This document shows, one piece after another, positions 15,706-24,734 of a stretch of DNA of 46,922 nt. The position numbers and the translations under genes are program-made. This DNA comes from an uncultured Clostridia bacterium (GTDB lineage: Bacteria > Bacillota > Clostridia > Oscillospirales > Acutalibacteraceae), in contig CAMJMQ010000021.1 of the NCBI GenBank assembly GCA_946407065.1, forward strand, positions 1-46,922, in the 5' to 3' direction. Under the pieces are notes generated by a model. It saw nothing but the letters and a program-made list of their open reading frames with translations, made no database searches and had not been told where the DNA came from. Position 1 is the stretch's first letter. Every line of letters begins with the position of its first letter.

Positions 15706-16400
15706 TGGAAAAACGCAGTTACCTCAAAGAACTGACCAAAGGCATCATCAAAGAGAATCCCGTACTCTGTCTGGTGCTGGGCACCTGCCCCACCCTCGCC
15801 GTTACCACCTCCGCGTTCAACGCGATCGGCATGGGCGTTGCCGCTACGGCAGTATTGATCTGCTCCAACGCGGTCATCTCCCTGCTGCGCAAATTCATCC
15901 CCGACAAGGTGCGTATCCCCGCCTACATCACCATCATCGCGGGCTTCGTCACCGTGGTACAGATGCTCGTCAAGGCGTTCGCCCCGGCGATCAATAACTC
16001 GCTGGGCATCTATCTGCCGCTGATCGTTGTCAACTGCATCATCTTAGGCAGAGCCGAAATGTTCGCCGGCAAAAACCCCGTCCTCCCCTCCATCCTCGAC
16101 GGACTGGGCATGGGGATCGGCTTTACGGCGGCACTGCTGTGCATGGGTATCATCCGTGAGTTCTTCGGCTCCGGCTCACTGTTCGGCATGCAAATCATGC
16201 CGGTGCAGATTTTGATCTTCATCCTGCCCCCGGGCGGCTTCTTCGTATTCGGCATCCTGATCATGCTGGCGAACAAGCTCAATTCCCGCGCCGGCAAGAA
16301 GGTCAAGACCTCGCCCTGCGACGGTTGCCCGATGTCCGAGAACTGTGCTGAGAAATCCTGTGAAAAAACCGCAAAGGAGGCGACCGTTCATGCTGATTAA
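15705..16400 (+). CDS. rnfE: Rnf complex subunit E with a Cys-rich tail
   Basis: A 231-residue membrane subunit with six helices, homologous to NqrD. LVLGTCPTLAVTT carries the conserved Cys of the intramembrane Fe-S site shared with RnfA. Unlike a minimal RnfE, the C terminus continues beyond the last helix with a hydrophilic Cys-rich tail CDGCPMSENCAEKSC (Cys 205, 208, 214, 219). That tail could bind a metal or a cluster; this is inference. The gene overlaps rnfA by 11 bases. Confidence 0.94.
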   Translation: MEKRSYLKELTKGIIKENPVLCLVLGTCPTLAVTTSAFNAIGMGVAATAVLICSNAVISLLRKFIPDKVRIPAYITIIAGFVTVVQMLVKAFAPAINNSLGIYLPLIVVNCIILGRAEMFAGKNPVLPSILDGLGMGIGFTAALLCMGIIREFFGSGSLFGMQIMPVQILIFILPPGGFFVFGILIMLANKLNSRAGKKVKTSPCDGCPMSENCAEKSCEKTAKEATVHAD

Positions 16401-17013
16401 ATCGCTCGTCGCCGTATTCCTCGCGGCGATCCTGACCGAGAACTACGTTCTGTCCAAGTTCCTCGGCATTTGTCCCTTCTTAGGTGTTTCCAAAAAGCTC
16501 AACACCGCGGTGGGTATGTCCGTCGCCGTCACCTTCGTCATGGTGCTCGCGACCGCCGTCACCTTCCCGATCTATATGTATCTGCTTGTCCCTATGGGGC
16601 TCGATTACCTGCAGACCGTGCTGTTCATCCTGATCATCGCGGGTCTGGTACAGCTCGTCGAGATCATCCTCAGAAAGTACATCCCCTCGCTGTATAACTC
16701 GCTGGGCATCTATCTGCCGCTGATCACCACCAACTGCGCCGTGCTTGGCGTAACCATGCTGGTGATCCAGAAGGTCGATTCCACCTCTGCATATACCTAC
16801 ACCTACGGTCACGCACTGGTCAACGCGTTCGGCGCGGGTATCGGCTTCCTTGTCGCGATGGTCATGTTCGCCGGCGTGCGCGGACGGCTCGAGAGCGCGG
16901 ATATCCCCAAATCGCTCAAGGGACTGCCGATCACACTGGTCGCCGCGGCGCTGGTGTCCTTATCCTTCCTCGGGTTCGCGGGCTTTGTCGATAAGCTCAT
17001 CCCACTTTCTTAA
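16390..17013 (+). CDS. rnfA: Rnf complex subunit A
   Basis: A 207-residue, six-helix membrane subunit homologous to NqrE. LSKFLGICPFLGVSKK carries the conserved Cys of the RnfA/RnfE intramembrane iron centre. The ATG at 16390 has AAGGAGG 9 nt upstream, inside the end of rnfE; an earlier in-frame ATG lacks a site. It pairs with RnfE in inverted topology at the core of the complex. Confidence 0.95.
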   Translation: MLIKSLVAVFLAAILTENYVLSKFLGICPFLGVSKKLNTAVGMSVAVTFVMVLATAVTFPIYMYLLVPMGLDYLQTVLFILIIAGLVQLVEIILRKYIPSLYNSLGIYLPLITTNCAVLGVTMLVIQKVDSTSAYTYTYGHALVNAFGAGIGFLVAMVMFAGVRGRLESADIPKSLKGLPITLVAAALVSLSFLGFAGFVDKLIPLS

Positions 17014-17025
17014 AGGAGGCGCGAT

Positions 17026-17820
17026 ATGACAGGAATTCTGTTAGCGGTCGGCATCGTAGCCGGCATCGGACTTTTGATCGGTTTGATCCTCTCCATCGCC
17101 TCCATCATCATGGCAGTGCCCAAGGATGAAAAAGCGGAAGCGATCCTCGAAGCGCTGCCCGGCGCGAACTGCGGCGCGTGCGGCTTTTCCGGCTGCTCGG
17201 GCTATGCCGACGCGCTCGCCAAGGGCAAGGCGGAACCGGGGCTTTGTGCTCCCGGCGGACTCGCCTGCACCAAGGCGGTATCCGAGATCCTCGGCGTTGA
17301 GACCGGCAACGTGGAGCCCAAGGTCGCTGTCGTCAAGTGCATGGGCTCGCTCGACCACACCACCTACAAGGCGGATTACAACGGCATCATGAGCTGTGCC
17401 GCCGCAATGAAGATCGGCGGAGGCTTAACCGCCTGTTCTTACGGCTGTATGGGTCTGGGAGACTGTGAAGCCGCCTGTCCCTATGACGCGATCCATGTCA
17501 ACAACGGCGTCGCCTACGTGGACGGCAGCAAGTGTCGTGCCTGCACCCTGTGCGTCAAGGCGTGCCCCAGAGGGATCATCGAGATCGTGCCCAAAAAAGA
17601 CATGGCTACGGTGCGCTGCTCCAACCACGACAAGGGCGGCGTGACCCGCAAGCTCTGCGACATCGGCTGTATCGGCTGTAAAAAGTGCGAAAAGGCGTGT
17701 GAGCAGGGCGCGGTGAAGGTCACCGACTTCTGCGCCTATGTCACCCCCGACCTGTGCACCAACTGCGGCGCATGCGTCGAGGCATGCCCCCAGCACTGCA
17801 TCACCTTTTTCAAGGGGTAA
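17026..17820 (+). CDS. rnfB: Rnf complex subunit B (polyferredoxin)
   Basis: The ferredoxin-docking subunit. It has an N-terminal helix (residues 4-26), then a four-Cys motif NCGACGFSGCSGYADAL and later CAPGG for the first 4Fe-4S cluster. Cys-rich ferredoxin-like repeats follow: CMGLGDCEAACP, CRACTLCVKACP, CDIGCIGCKKCEKAC and CTNCGACVEACP. The 264-residue length and extra clusters are usual for clostridial RnfB. An AAAGGAGG site lies 12 nt after the rnfA stop. It is the last gene of the operon. Confidence 0.95.
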   Translation: MTGILLAVGIVAGIGLLIGLILSIASIIMAVPKDEKAEAILEALPGANCGACGFSGCSGYADALAKGKAEPGLCAPGGLACTKAVSEILGVETGNVEPKVAVVKCMGSLDHTTYKADYNGIMSCAAAMKIGGGLTACSYGCMGLGDCEAACPYDAIHVNNGVAYVDGSKCRACTLCVKACPRGIIEIVPKKDMATVRCSNHDKGGVTRKLCDIGCIGCKKCEKACEQGAVKVTDFCAYVTPDLCTNCGACVEACPQHCITFFKG

Positions 17821-17829
17821 AACAAAATT

Positions 17830-17957
17830 GTCATTGCGAAGCTCCAAAGCCTCCCTTTCCTAAGGTGAGATTCTGTCCAAATCTGTGATTTGGTTTACAG
17901 AATCCATACACCGGAGAGGTGGCTCGAAGAGCCGGAGGGTTGTCACTGCAATCTGTC
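17830..17957. repeat. GTCATTGCGA dispersed repeat joined to a CCTCCC..GGAGGGTTG element
   Basis: It starts GTCATTGCGAAGC and runs into GCCTCCCTTTCCTAAGG...GGCTCGAAGAGCC GGAGGGTTG. A similar CCTCCC..GGAGGGTTG piece lies at 44525-44572. It directly follows rnfB and contains no gene. Confidence 0.6.
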
Positions 17958-17967
17958 CCTTATACCC

Positions 17968-17999
17968 AAACAGGAACGGAAACTCCGTTCCTGTTTTTT
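17968..17999 (+). terminator. Probable rnf operon terminator
   Basis: AACAGGAACGG and CCGTTCCTGTT pair perfectly over 11 bp with a 4-nt loop, followed by TTTTT. It lies about 150 nt after rnfB, beyond a repeat. Confidence 0.8.
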
Positions 18000-18140
18000 A
18001 CTTTATAGGAAACTGCTCGTTTCCTGTAAAGCAAAGAGATTTGTATGCCCGCCCAGTTTGCAGCTGACGCTGCAACGGGCGATGGCGATGCGAAATGCGC
18101 GCGGAGCGCGATTTCTTGTGGCACAAATGAAGCGTTTTTT

Positions 18141-18520
18141 GTAGGGGAGTGCCTTGGCGCTCCCGCGGCAGGGCGTTGCCGTATCGTAAGCGGTAGAAAG
18201 GAAATAAACGCATCTGCCATGCGGACGAGCAATGCTCGTCCCTACGCCGACGTTTATTTGCTTTGCGTTTGTGTATCATCATATCCAACGTTACGGTACG
18301 TCGACAAGCGCCGTACCCTACAAAGGGAGTGATTTGCTTCGCGGTAGGTGACATTTTACAGATACGTTTCGGGAGGGTCAAGACCCTCCCCTACAATAAT
18401 CAGCGATTTGCTTCGCACTGATATTGATTAAACAGAAAGGTTGCGGCGGGAGTGAACCCCCCGCCCTACGCTGACGTTTCAGCATCACATATCAATGGGT
18501 GAGGGCAAAGCCCTCCCTTC
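18141..18520. repeat. Array of GTAGGG/CCCTAC hairpin repeats
   Basis: Six small hairpins lie within 380 bp: 18141-18167, 18221-18246, 18294-18322, 18371-18395, 18444-18470 and 18498-18519. Most are bounded by GTAGGG or CCCTAC (for example GGACGAGCAATGCTCGTCC and GGGAGGGTCAAGACCCTCCC) while the stems differ, so the edges are conserved and the hairpins vary. The spacer 17821-18727 holds no supported gene. Confidence 0.7.
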
Positions 18521-18640
18521 TCCATTTACCGTTAACTGTTAACCATTCACCAAATCACCCGCCCTACTGTAAACGCCCCATTTTCACCTGACCGTCACCG
18601 AATATTTACAATTATTTCACTGGATTATTGCCACTTACTA

Positions 18641-18649
18641 TGCTATAAT
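18641..18649 (+). promoter_or_regulatory. Extended -10 promoter of the Gld-type ABC operon
   Basis: TGCTATAAT is an extended -10 (TGn plus TATAAT) about 80 nt before the ATPase start. No good -35 is present, which is acceptable for this promoter type. Confidence 0.6.
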
Positions 18650-18727
18650 CTATATTGGTTTAATATGGGATACCTTTCAGAAAAACAGCGCATTCACCCC
18701 TTTTAAGGTATCAAAGGAGATAAACAT

Positions 18728-19651
18728 ATGATAGAAGTGAAAAATTTGACCAAGCGCTACGGCGGCGTCAAAGCGCTCGACGATATCAGCTTCACCGCCG
18801 ACAGCGGCGAGGTCGTCGGTCTCTTAGGCCCTAACGGCGCGGGTAAAAGTACCACCATGAACATCATCACGGGCTATCTGGGCGCGACCTCGGGCACCGT
18901 GCTGATCGACGGCGCGGATATCCTCACCGCCCCCAAGGCGGCAAAAGCCAAGCTCGGCTATCTGCCCGAGCAACCGCCGCTCTACCTCGATATGACGGTG
19001 CGCCGCTACCTCGAGTTCATCTTTGACCTCAAGAAGGTGCGCCTACCCAAAAAGGAACACGTCAACGAGGTCATGGAGGTCGTCAAGATCGCCGACGTCG
19101 CCGACCGCGTCATCAAGAACCTTTCCAAGGGTTATCGCCAGAGAGTCGGCTTTGCGGGCGCATTGATGGGTAATCCGCCTGTGCTGATCCTCGACGAGCC
19201 GACCGTCGGACTTGACCCCAAGCAGATCATCGACATCCGCAAGCTGATCAAGTCGCTGGGCAAGAAGCACACCATCATCTTCTCGTCCCACGTGCTCAGC
19301 GAAGTGTCCGCCGTGTGCGACCGCATCGTGATGATCAACAACGGCAAGCTCGTTGCGGACGCCAAGACCGATGAGCTCAGCGAGACCCTCAGCGGCAGCG
19401 GTATCCTCGCGCTCGAAGTCGAGGGCGCTGTTACTGCTGTGCGTAACGCGATCAGCTCCGTCGACGGCGTCAAGCGCGTCACCAAGGGCGCGGGACTGAG
19501 CTATACCGTTGAATTCGAGACCGGCGTCGATATCCGACGCGGCGTATTCAACGCGCTCTCCAAGGCGAACTGCCCCATCCTGATGATGCGTCCGGGCGGC
19601 ATGACGCTCGAAGAGAGCTTCCTGAAACTGACCGAAGGAGGTGAGGACTGA
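18728..19651 (+). CDS. ABC transporter ATP-binding protein (GldA-like)
   Basis: A 307-residue ABC-2-type ATPase. Motifs: Walker A GPNGAGKST (near residue 36), Q-loop in GYLPEQPPLY, a signature read as LSKGYRQRVGFAGAL, Walker B PPVLILDEPTVGLDP and H-loop IIFSSHVLSEV. A C-terminal extension of about 80 residues is typical for the multidrug/Gld group. AAAGGAG precedes the ATG. It opens a four-gene operon with an ABC-2 permease, a GldG-like protein and a DUF4340 protein; the same set is widely linked in Clostridia. Cargo unknown. Confidence 0.9.
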   Translation: MIEVKNLTKRYGGVKALDDISFTADSGEVVGLLGPNGAGKSTTMNIITGYLGATSGTVLIDGADILTAPKAAKAKLGYLPEQPPLYLDMTVRRYLEFIFDLKKVRLPKKEHVNEVMEVVKIADVADRVIKNLSKGYRQRVGFAGALMGNPPVLILDEPTVGLDPKQIIDIRKLIKSLGKKHTIIFSSHVLSEVSAVCDRIVMINNGKLVADAKTDELSETLSGSGILALEVEGAVTAVRNAISSVDGVKRVTKGAGLSYTVEFETGVDIRRGVFNALSKANCPILMMRPGGMTLEESFLKLTEGGED

Positions 19652-20355
19652 TGTCCGCGATCATCAAAAGAGAGCTGAGCTCCTATTTTAACTCGGCGAT
19701 CGGCTATATCGTCCTCGCCGTATTCTACTTCTTCTCGGGGTTGTTCTTCTACATGTACTGCCTGCTGTCAAACACCACCTCGATGAGCTATGTGTTTTTG
19801 AGCATGCTGATGATCGTGATGCTGGTCATCCCGATCATTACGATGAAGAGCTTTTCCGAAGAACGCAAGCAAAAAACCGATCAGGCGCTGTTGACGGCGC
19901 CGATCAGCCTGACCGAGATGGTGCTGGGCAAATTCTTCGGCGCGTTCCTGCTTTATTGCATCTGCAACGCGATCTTCGTCCTCTACGCCGTCATCCTCTC
20001 GTTCTACGCGGCTCCCGATTGGGCGGTCTTTCTGACCACCATGCTCGGCATGCTGCTGATGGGCGGCGCGCTGATCGCGATCGACCTGTTTATCTCGGCG
20101 CTGACCGAAAGCCAGGTGATCGCCGCCGTGGTATCCATCGGTATCGGACTGCTGATCTACATGCTGGATTCACTCTCCAACGTATTCAACGTCGACTGGC
20201 TGACCAACTTCTTACACAACATCTCCTTCGACGCGCACTTCACCAACTTCATCAACGGAATCATCAATCTAACCAGTGTCGTCTTCTTCCTCTCTGTCAT
20301 TGCGATCTTCCTGTTTTTATGCGTCAGAGTGTTTGAGAAGCGTCGCTGGAGTTAA
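19651..20355 (+). CDS. ABC-2 type permease (GldF-like)
   Basis: A 234-residue membrane protein with six hydrophobic segments and the short conserved loop TMKSFSEERKQKTDQALLTAPIS-type (MKSFSEERKQKT then ALLTAP) seen in ABC-2 permeases of the Gld group. It starts in the stop of the ATPase gene (TGATG), so the two are coupled. It is the membrane partner of the ATPase. Confidence 0.88.
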   Translation: MSAIIKRELSSYFNSAIGYIVLAVFYFFSGLFFYMYCLLSNTTSMSYVFLSMLMIVMLVIPIITMKSFSEERKQKTDQALLTAPISLTEMVLGKFFGAFLLYCICNAIFVLYAVILSFYAAPDWAVFLTTMLGMLLMGGALIAIDLFISALTESQVIAAVVSIGIGLLIYMLDSLSNVFNVDWLTNFLHNISFDAHFTNFINGIINLTSVVFFLSVIAIFLFLCVRVFEKRRWS

Positions 20356-20366
20356 GGAGGTAGCAC

Positions 20367-21881
20367 ATGAAACAGAATAGGAATACCTCCGAGAATCAAC
20401 AGACCAAAAAGCCCAAGAACCGCAAGCTCACCCACGGCGCGATGTCGATCCTGCTGACCGCGCTGTTCATCGCGGGAGTTGTGCTTATCAATATCATTCT
20501 CTCCGTCGTCACCGACAGTCATCCGCTGTATATCGACGTGACCGAGAACGCCTCCTATCAGCTGCAAAAGGAAACCAAAGAGTATCTCTCCGAGGTCAAG
20601 GATCCGGTCGACATCTATGTCCTCCAGAAGGAGACCGACTTTGAGAGCGGCGACAGCTCCACCTACAAATACCGCGTACAGGCGAATAAGCTGATCCACG
20701 CGATGGAGAACAGCTCCGACAATATCACCCTGCACTATGTCGATCTTGCCGCTGAGCCGACCTTCACCACCCCCTACACACAGGTTGACTGGACAAAGAG
20801 CCACGCCATCCTCGTCAAAAGCGGCGATCTCTACCGCGCGGTCGACCTGACCGATCTGTTCGACTTCGATCAGGAGCAGTACAGCCAGTACGGCACCATC
20901 GTCATCACCGGTCAAAAGGTCGAGCAGGCGCTCACCACCGCGATCGTCAACGTCACCACCAAGGAAAAGACCAAGGTGACCGTGCTCACCGGTCAGGGCG
21001 AACAAGATATGTCCGCCTTCACCAAGCTGCTCGAGAACAATGCCTATGAGATCGAGACCGTCAGCCTGCTCAACGAGTCCATCTCCGACGATAGCGAGTT
21101 CGTCATCATCTACGATCCCGACGTCGACCTTGACGACAAGGCATACGAGACCCTGACGAAGTGGCTCGACAATGACGGCAAATTCGGTCACAATCTGTTC
21201 TACTTCCCGAACGACCAGCACAAGCTCAGCGACTTCCCGAATCTGAACGCCCTGCTCGCCGATTACGGTATGGAAGTACAGTACGGCTATATCTACGAAA
21301 ACAGCGAGAACTACATCATCCCCGGCGCCAATCACTATATCTCCATCTATGACTACGGTGAGGATACCGCCTATACCGAGAAACTGCGCAATTCCTCCAT
21401 CCCCGTCGTCATGATGCTGACCATGCCCGTCAAGATCACCGATGACACGATGGCAAAGCCGCTGCTCACATCCTCTGACAAGAGCTTCCTCTTCCCCAGA
21501 GATATGGAGGAAAAGGATCTAAAGAGCTTTGAGCCCAAGACCGAGTCCCTCAACGGCGCCGCGATCGGTATCCGCAACGACGGTACAGAGGGCAGCAAGA
21601 ATTCCTCTGTTGTCGTTATCGGCTCCTATGACGCGCTCACCTCCAATTACCTTTCCACGACCGCGTATAACAACGCCGCCTACTTCGTCAATCTCTTCAA
21701 CACGCTGTCGAGCCGTGACGATATCAGCGTTGTGATCGCGGGCAAGGATCCCTCCTCCAACGAGCTGGGCATCACCTCGATGAACGCGATCCTGTTCCCG
21801 TCTATCCTGGTACGCTTTGTCATCCCGATCGCCGTTCTGGTCATCGGACTGATCATCTGGATCCGCAGGAGGCACAAATAA
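20367..21881 (+). CDS. GldG-like ABC transporter auxiliary protein
   Basis: A 504-residue protein with a cytoplasmic basic N terminus, one helix (about residues 28-50), a large extracytoplasmic domain, and a final helix (about 479-500) ending IRRRHK. The fold and order match GldG/ABC_transp_aux: Y-x-D-x-T-ENASYQL near the start of the outer domain, then VTVLTGQGE and a later IYDPDVDLDDKAYETL. These proteins are thought to form the outer part of a Gld-type ABC complex. AAGGAGG lies 7 nt before the ATG, and the stop overlaps the next start by one base. Confidence 0.87.
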   Translation: MKQNRNTSENQQTKKPKNRKLTHGAMSILLTALFIAGVVLINIILSVVTDSHPLYIDVTENASYQLQKETKEYLSEVKDPVDIYVLQKETDFESGDSSTYKYRVQANKLIHAMENSSDNITLHYVDLAAEPTFTTPYTQVDWTKSHAILVKSGDLYRAVDLTDLFDFDQEQYSQYGTIVITGQKVEQALTTAIVNVTTKEKTKVTVLTGQGEQDMSAFTKLLENNAYEIETVSLLNESISDDSEFVIIYDPDVDLDDKAYETLTKWLDNDGKFGHNLFYFPNDQHKLSDFPNLNALLADYGMEVQYGYIYENSENYIIPGANHYISIYDYGEDTAYTEKLRNSSIPVVMMLTMPVKITDDTMAKPLLTSSDKSFLFPRDMEEKDLKSFEPKTESLNGAAIGIRNDGTEGSKNSSVVVIGSYDALTSNYLSTTAYNNAAYFVNLFNTLSSRDDISVVIAGKDPSSNELGITSMNAILFPSILVRFVIPIAVLVIGLIIWIRRRHK

Positions 21882-23629
21882 TGGATGAGAATAAAAAAGA
21901 AAAGATAGACACTGTCACAGAGACAGAATCGACAGCCGAAACCGCAACATCGACGACCGAACAGACCGATACCACGCCTGTCACTGATCCGGCTGAAAAA
22001 GAAACTGTCAGCGAATCAGATCAAACCGCGAACGATAACGATACAGAAGATGAGAATGACAGCGCGCTCAACAGCTTTTTGAGCCGTGAACAGGAAAACA
22101 AGGTCAAGCCCGCCAGCAAGCGCAAACCGATCCTGATCCTGATCATCGCTGTCGCGGCAGTCGCGATCCTGGTCACGCTGCTGATCGTCTTGCTCTCCCG
22201 CCCTCAAAAGGGGCAAGAAACCATCCCCGAAGCGGCATTATCACTCCAAGTCAATGATGACGGCGTACACGAGGCAAAGGTCGCCGTCGATGAAAACGGC
22301 AAAATCGAGCAAAACGGCACCGGTTCCCTGCTGACGTATGTTCCCTCACAGATCAAGAAGATCGATGTGGAGAACCAAGACGGTTCCTTCAGCGTCACCG
22401 CCGAAACACCGTCGGGTGAAGCGACTGTCTACAAGATCGTCGGCTTTGAGAAATATCCGATGCAGAACGGCATCGCTGATGAGATCGCCAAGCACAGCTC
22501 CGAGATCACCTTCTCCCGCATCATCGAAACAAACGCCAACCTCGCCGACTTCGGTCTGGAGGAACCCCGCGCTACCGCGAAGGTCACCTACACCGACGAC
22601 ACCTCGTCGATCATCCGTATCGGCAACGAGGCGGCGGGAGAAGCAGGCACCTATGTCGCGTTCGGCACCTCAAAGGATGTTTATCTTGTTAACAACACCG
22701 ACGTACAGAGCTTCCTCTACAGCGTCAACAATTTCATCAGCCTGAGTATCACCGACACGATGCAGGACAGCGAGAATGCCGCGTTCTCCAAGGCGACGAT
22801 CAGCGGTACACACTATGACGACGACATCGTTCTTGTACCGAACAAGGATGAAGCGATCGAGGCGGCATACCTTTTGCAGGAGCCCCTTTCGGTACCTGCC
22901 AATGCGATCGAAGCAAATGATATCGCCGGCAATATCCGCGGACTGTACGCAGAATCGGTCGTCTGCGTCAATCCGAGTGACGATCAGCTCGATTCCTACG
23001 GGTTGAGCAAGCCCTACGCGCAGATCAACGCGTCCTATCCCGATACCGATATCACCCTGCGGAGTTCTGCTCCGAAGGACGACGGCATCGTCTATGTCTA
23101 TAATCCGGACAAAAATGTGATCTACTCCATCCAGCTCGCGGCGGTATGCTGGGCAAAGTCGAGCGTCGAGCTGCTCATGCCCGAGACGCCGATGAACGCT
23201 AAGCTCCGCTATATCGATGAGATCAATTTCTCCGCAGGCGAAACCGATTTCACGCTGGATGTCACAACTAAGGTTGAAACAACGACCGACGACAGCGGCA
23301 ACGAGCAGGAGAACGCTACCTCCACTGCCTCCTACAACGGTAAGGATCTGAACACCGACGACTTCAACGTCTTCTTCCAGAATATCACCATGATCAAAAA
23401 CCTCGGCGCCGCGGATTCCGACGGTAAGGATAAGGTGATGACCGTGACCTTCCGTTACACGACCGACCGCTCCGCCGACACGCTGACCGTATACAGCGGC
23501 AGCGACAGCTCCAAGTACATTCTGGAATACAACGGCAAGACCGTCGGCACGGTCAGCAAGACATATATCAACAGTCTGATCGAAGGCGCCGATAACCTGA
23601 TTGCCGGCAAAACGGTCGCAGGTTTATGA
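21881..23629 (+). CDS. DUF4340 membrane-anchored protein
   Basis: A 582-residue protein. Residues 1-80 are Thr/Glu-rich and disordered (TETESTAETATSTT..), followed by a basic patch and one helix (about 83-107, LILIIAVAAVAILVTLLIVLL). The remaining part is an extracytoplasmic domain in which NLADFGLEEPRATAKVTYTD and SYGLSKPYAQI-type lines mark DUF4340 repeats. DUF4340 genes regularly follow gldG-like genes, and here the start overlaps the gldG-like stop by one base. It ends the operon, just before a shared terminator. Role unknown. Confidence 0.85.
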   Translation: MDENKKEKIDTVTETESTAETATSTTEQTDTTPVTDPAEKETVSESDQTANDNDTEDENDSALNSFLSREQENKVKPASKRKPILILIIAVAAVAILVTLLIVLLSRPQKGQETIPEAALSLQVNDDGVHEAKVAVDENGKIEQNGTGSLLTYVPSQIKKIDVENQDGSFSVTAETPSGEATVYKIVGFEKYPMQNGIADEIAKHSSEITFSRIIETNANLADFGLEEPRATAKVTYTDDTSSIIRIGNEAAGEAGTYVAFGTSKDVYLVNNTDVQSFLYSVNNFISLSITDTMQDSENAAFSKATISGTHYDDDIVLVPNKDEAIEAAYLLQEPLSVPANAIEANDIAGNIRGLYAESVVCVNPSDDQLDSYGLSKPYAQINASYPDTDITLRSSAPKDDGIVYVYNPDKNVIYSIQLAAVCWAKSSVELLMPETPMNAKLRYIDEINFSAGETDFTLDVTTKVETTTDDSGNEQENATSTASYNGKDLNTDDFNVFFQNITMIKNLGAADSDGKDKVMTVTFRYTTDRSADTLTVYSGSDSSKYILEYNGKTVGTVSKTYINSLIEGADNLIAGKTVAGL

Positions 23630-23647
23630 TTCCATCAACGCCATCAA

Positions 23648-23679
23648 AACGACCCCGCTCAGTTGAGCGGGGTCGTTTT
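23648..23679. terminator. Bidirectional terminator between convergent genes
   Basis: ACGACCCCGCTC and GAGCGGGGTCGT pair over 12 bp with a 4-nt loop and are flanked by AAA and TTTT, so it can serve both the ABC operon (plus) and the signalling cluster (minus). Confidence 0.9.
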
Positions 23680-23690
23680 ACATCATCCTT

Positions 23691-24167
23691 TTATTTGCTT
23701 TTGTTCAAGGTCATATAATACCGATAGTTCACGCCGTTCAAGATCGCGTGCATCTGGATCGTAAAAATGAATACGGCAGACGACAAAACGGAGATCAGGC
23801 TAAACAGCATATTTGCATGCAGCGCTTCATTCACCTGTCCCATGATCAGCGTGACCAAGCTGACGATAAAGGAAAGGATCATCGCGATATCTGCTTTCTT
23901 CGCATGCGGATTCGAGAAGAACACAACGATACCGGGCTTGCCCTGTATCGTTTGGGATGGATCGCTGTTCTGCTTGCGGAGCCGGCTGAAGCGATAGAAC
24001 ATGAAATATCCCAACAGTAAAAATAAGAAGAACAGCAGTCCGCCGATGAACGAGATCGACTTTGCCACGCCGTTATCCACGCTGTCGAATACCGCACATA
24101 ACAACGCCAGCGATGAGATAAACAAAAATAAGATCGTTTGCTTCATATATTGTTGTTCTTTTTTCAT
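23691..24167 (-). CDS. Four-helix membrane protein of unknown function
   Basis: A 158-residue protein with four hydrophobic segments: two near the start (about 9-55), then a basic cytoplasmic loop (RLRKQNSDPSQTIQGK), and two more near 90-145. GGAG lies 7 nt before the ATG. It is the last gene of the minus-strand cluster that holds the PP2C, FHA, TIR and peptide-export genes. I do not recognise the family; its cluster position is the only hint. Confidence 0.7.
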   Translation of the reverse strand: MKKEQQYMKQTILFLFISSLALLCAVFDSVDNGVAKSISFIGGLLFFLFLLLGYFMFYRFSRLRKQNSDPSQTIQGKPGIVVFFSNPHAKKADIAMILSFIVSLVTLIMGQVNEALHANMLFSLISVLSSAVFIFTIQMHAILNGVNYRYYMTLNKSK

Positions 24168-24238
24168 TTCATCACTCCATCGGGTGACCGCAAAGCGGTA
24201 TCATATTCTTACGCCGCAGTCTGTTTTTGCAAACGTAT

Positions 24239-24691
24239 TTATTCAATGACCTCTTGTGTATCGCACAGGATCACTTTCGTAACCACTTCAAACGTAACGT
24301 CCTCTGCGGCGGGAACACTCGCCGACCGATCCAAACCGGCGGCATCGGACTCTCCGAAGCGTCGGGTGACCGCTTCACTCTCCTCCGTTTTCCCGTCATC
24401 CGCCTTGACCGCGGGAGCATCCGTGCAATCGTCGGCGGGCAGTGTGTTTTCCTCCCGGGTTCGGATCTCGCGGGTGATGCTCGTGCCGACACTTGGATCA
24501 GAGGTCTGTTCCGCGTCTGTTTTCATCATTTGGTTCTCCGCATTTTGGGACAAATGCTCTGTTTGCGACTCTGTCTTTTGTTTTTTTCCTGTGATGCTGA
24601 CAAGAAAGATCACAAAAAGCGCAACCGCTAAGAAAAAGACCGCGACGGCTAAGCATATAAAAAAGATTTTTGTGATTTCACTTGCTTCCAA
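24239..24691 (-). CDS. Single-helix membrane protein with a disordered acidic tail
   Basis: A 150-residue product starting with TTG (no ATG or GTG in frame nearby; AAAGGA about 10 nt upstream). Residues 8-35 form one helix (FFICLAVAVFFLAVALFVIF). The rest is polar and low in complexity, rich in Glu, Thr, Ser and Asp with an SESEA-like pattern. A final segment, DVTFEVVTKVILCDTQEVIE, looks folded or sticky. The Ser/Thr-rich tail, 43 nt downstream of a PP2C gene, would be a plausible phosphorylation target; that is inference. Family not recognised. Confidence 0.6.
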   Translation of the reverse strand: MEASEITKIFFICLAVAVFFLAVALFVIFLVSITGKKQKTESQTEHLSQNAENQMMKTDAEQTSDPSVGTSITREIRTREENTLPADDCTDAPAVKADDGKTEESEAVTRRFGESDAAGLDRSASVPAAEDVTFEVVTKVILCDTQEVIE

Positions 24692-24734
24692 TATGCCACC
24701 ATCCTTTCTCCTCGGCTGAGGGCGGCTTTTCGTT

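Noticed and set aside
17885..18381. Several small frames in the repeat-rich spacer after rnf
   Set aside because: They run through hairpin repeats, overlap on both strands and have no ribosome sites.
20352..21335. A 327-codon minus-strand frame opposite the GldG-like gene
   Set aside because: Shadow of a coupled operon gene; no ribosome site or recognised domain.
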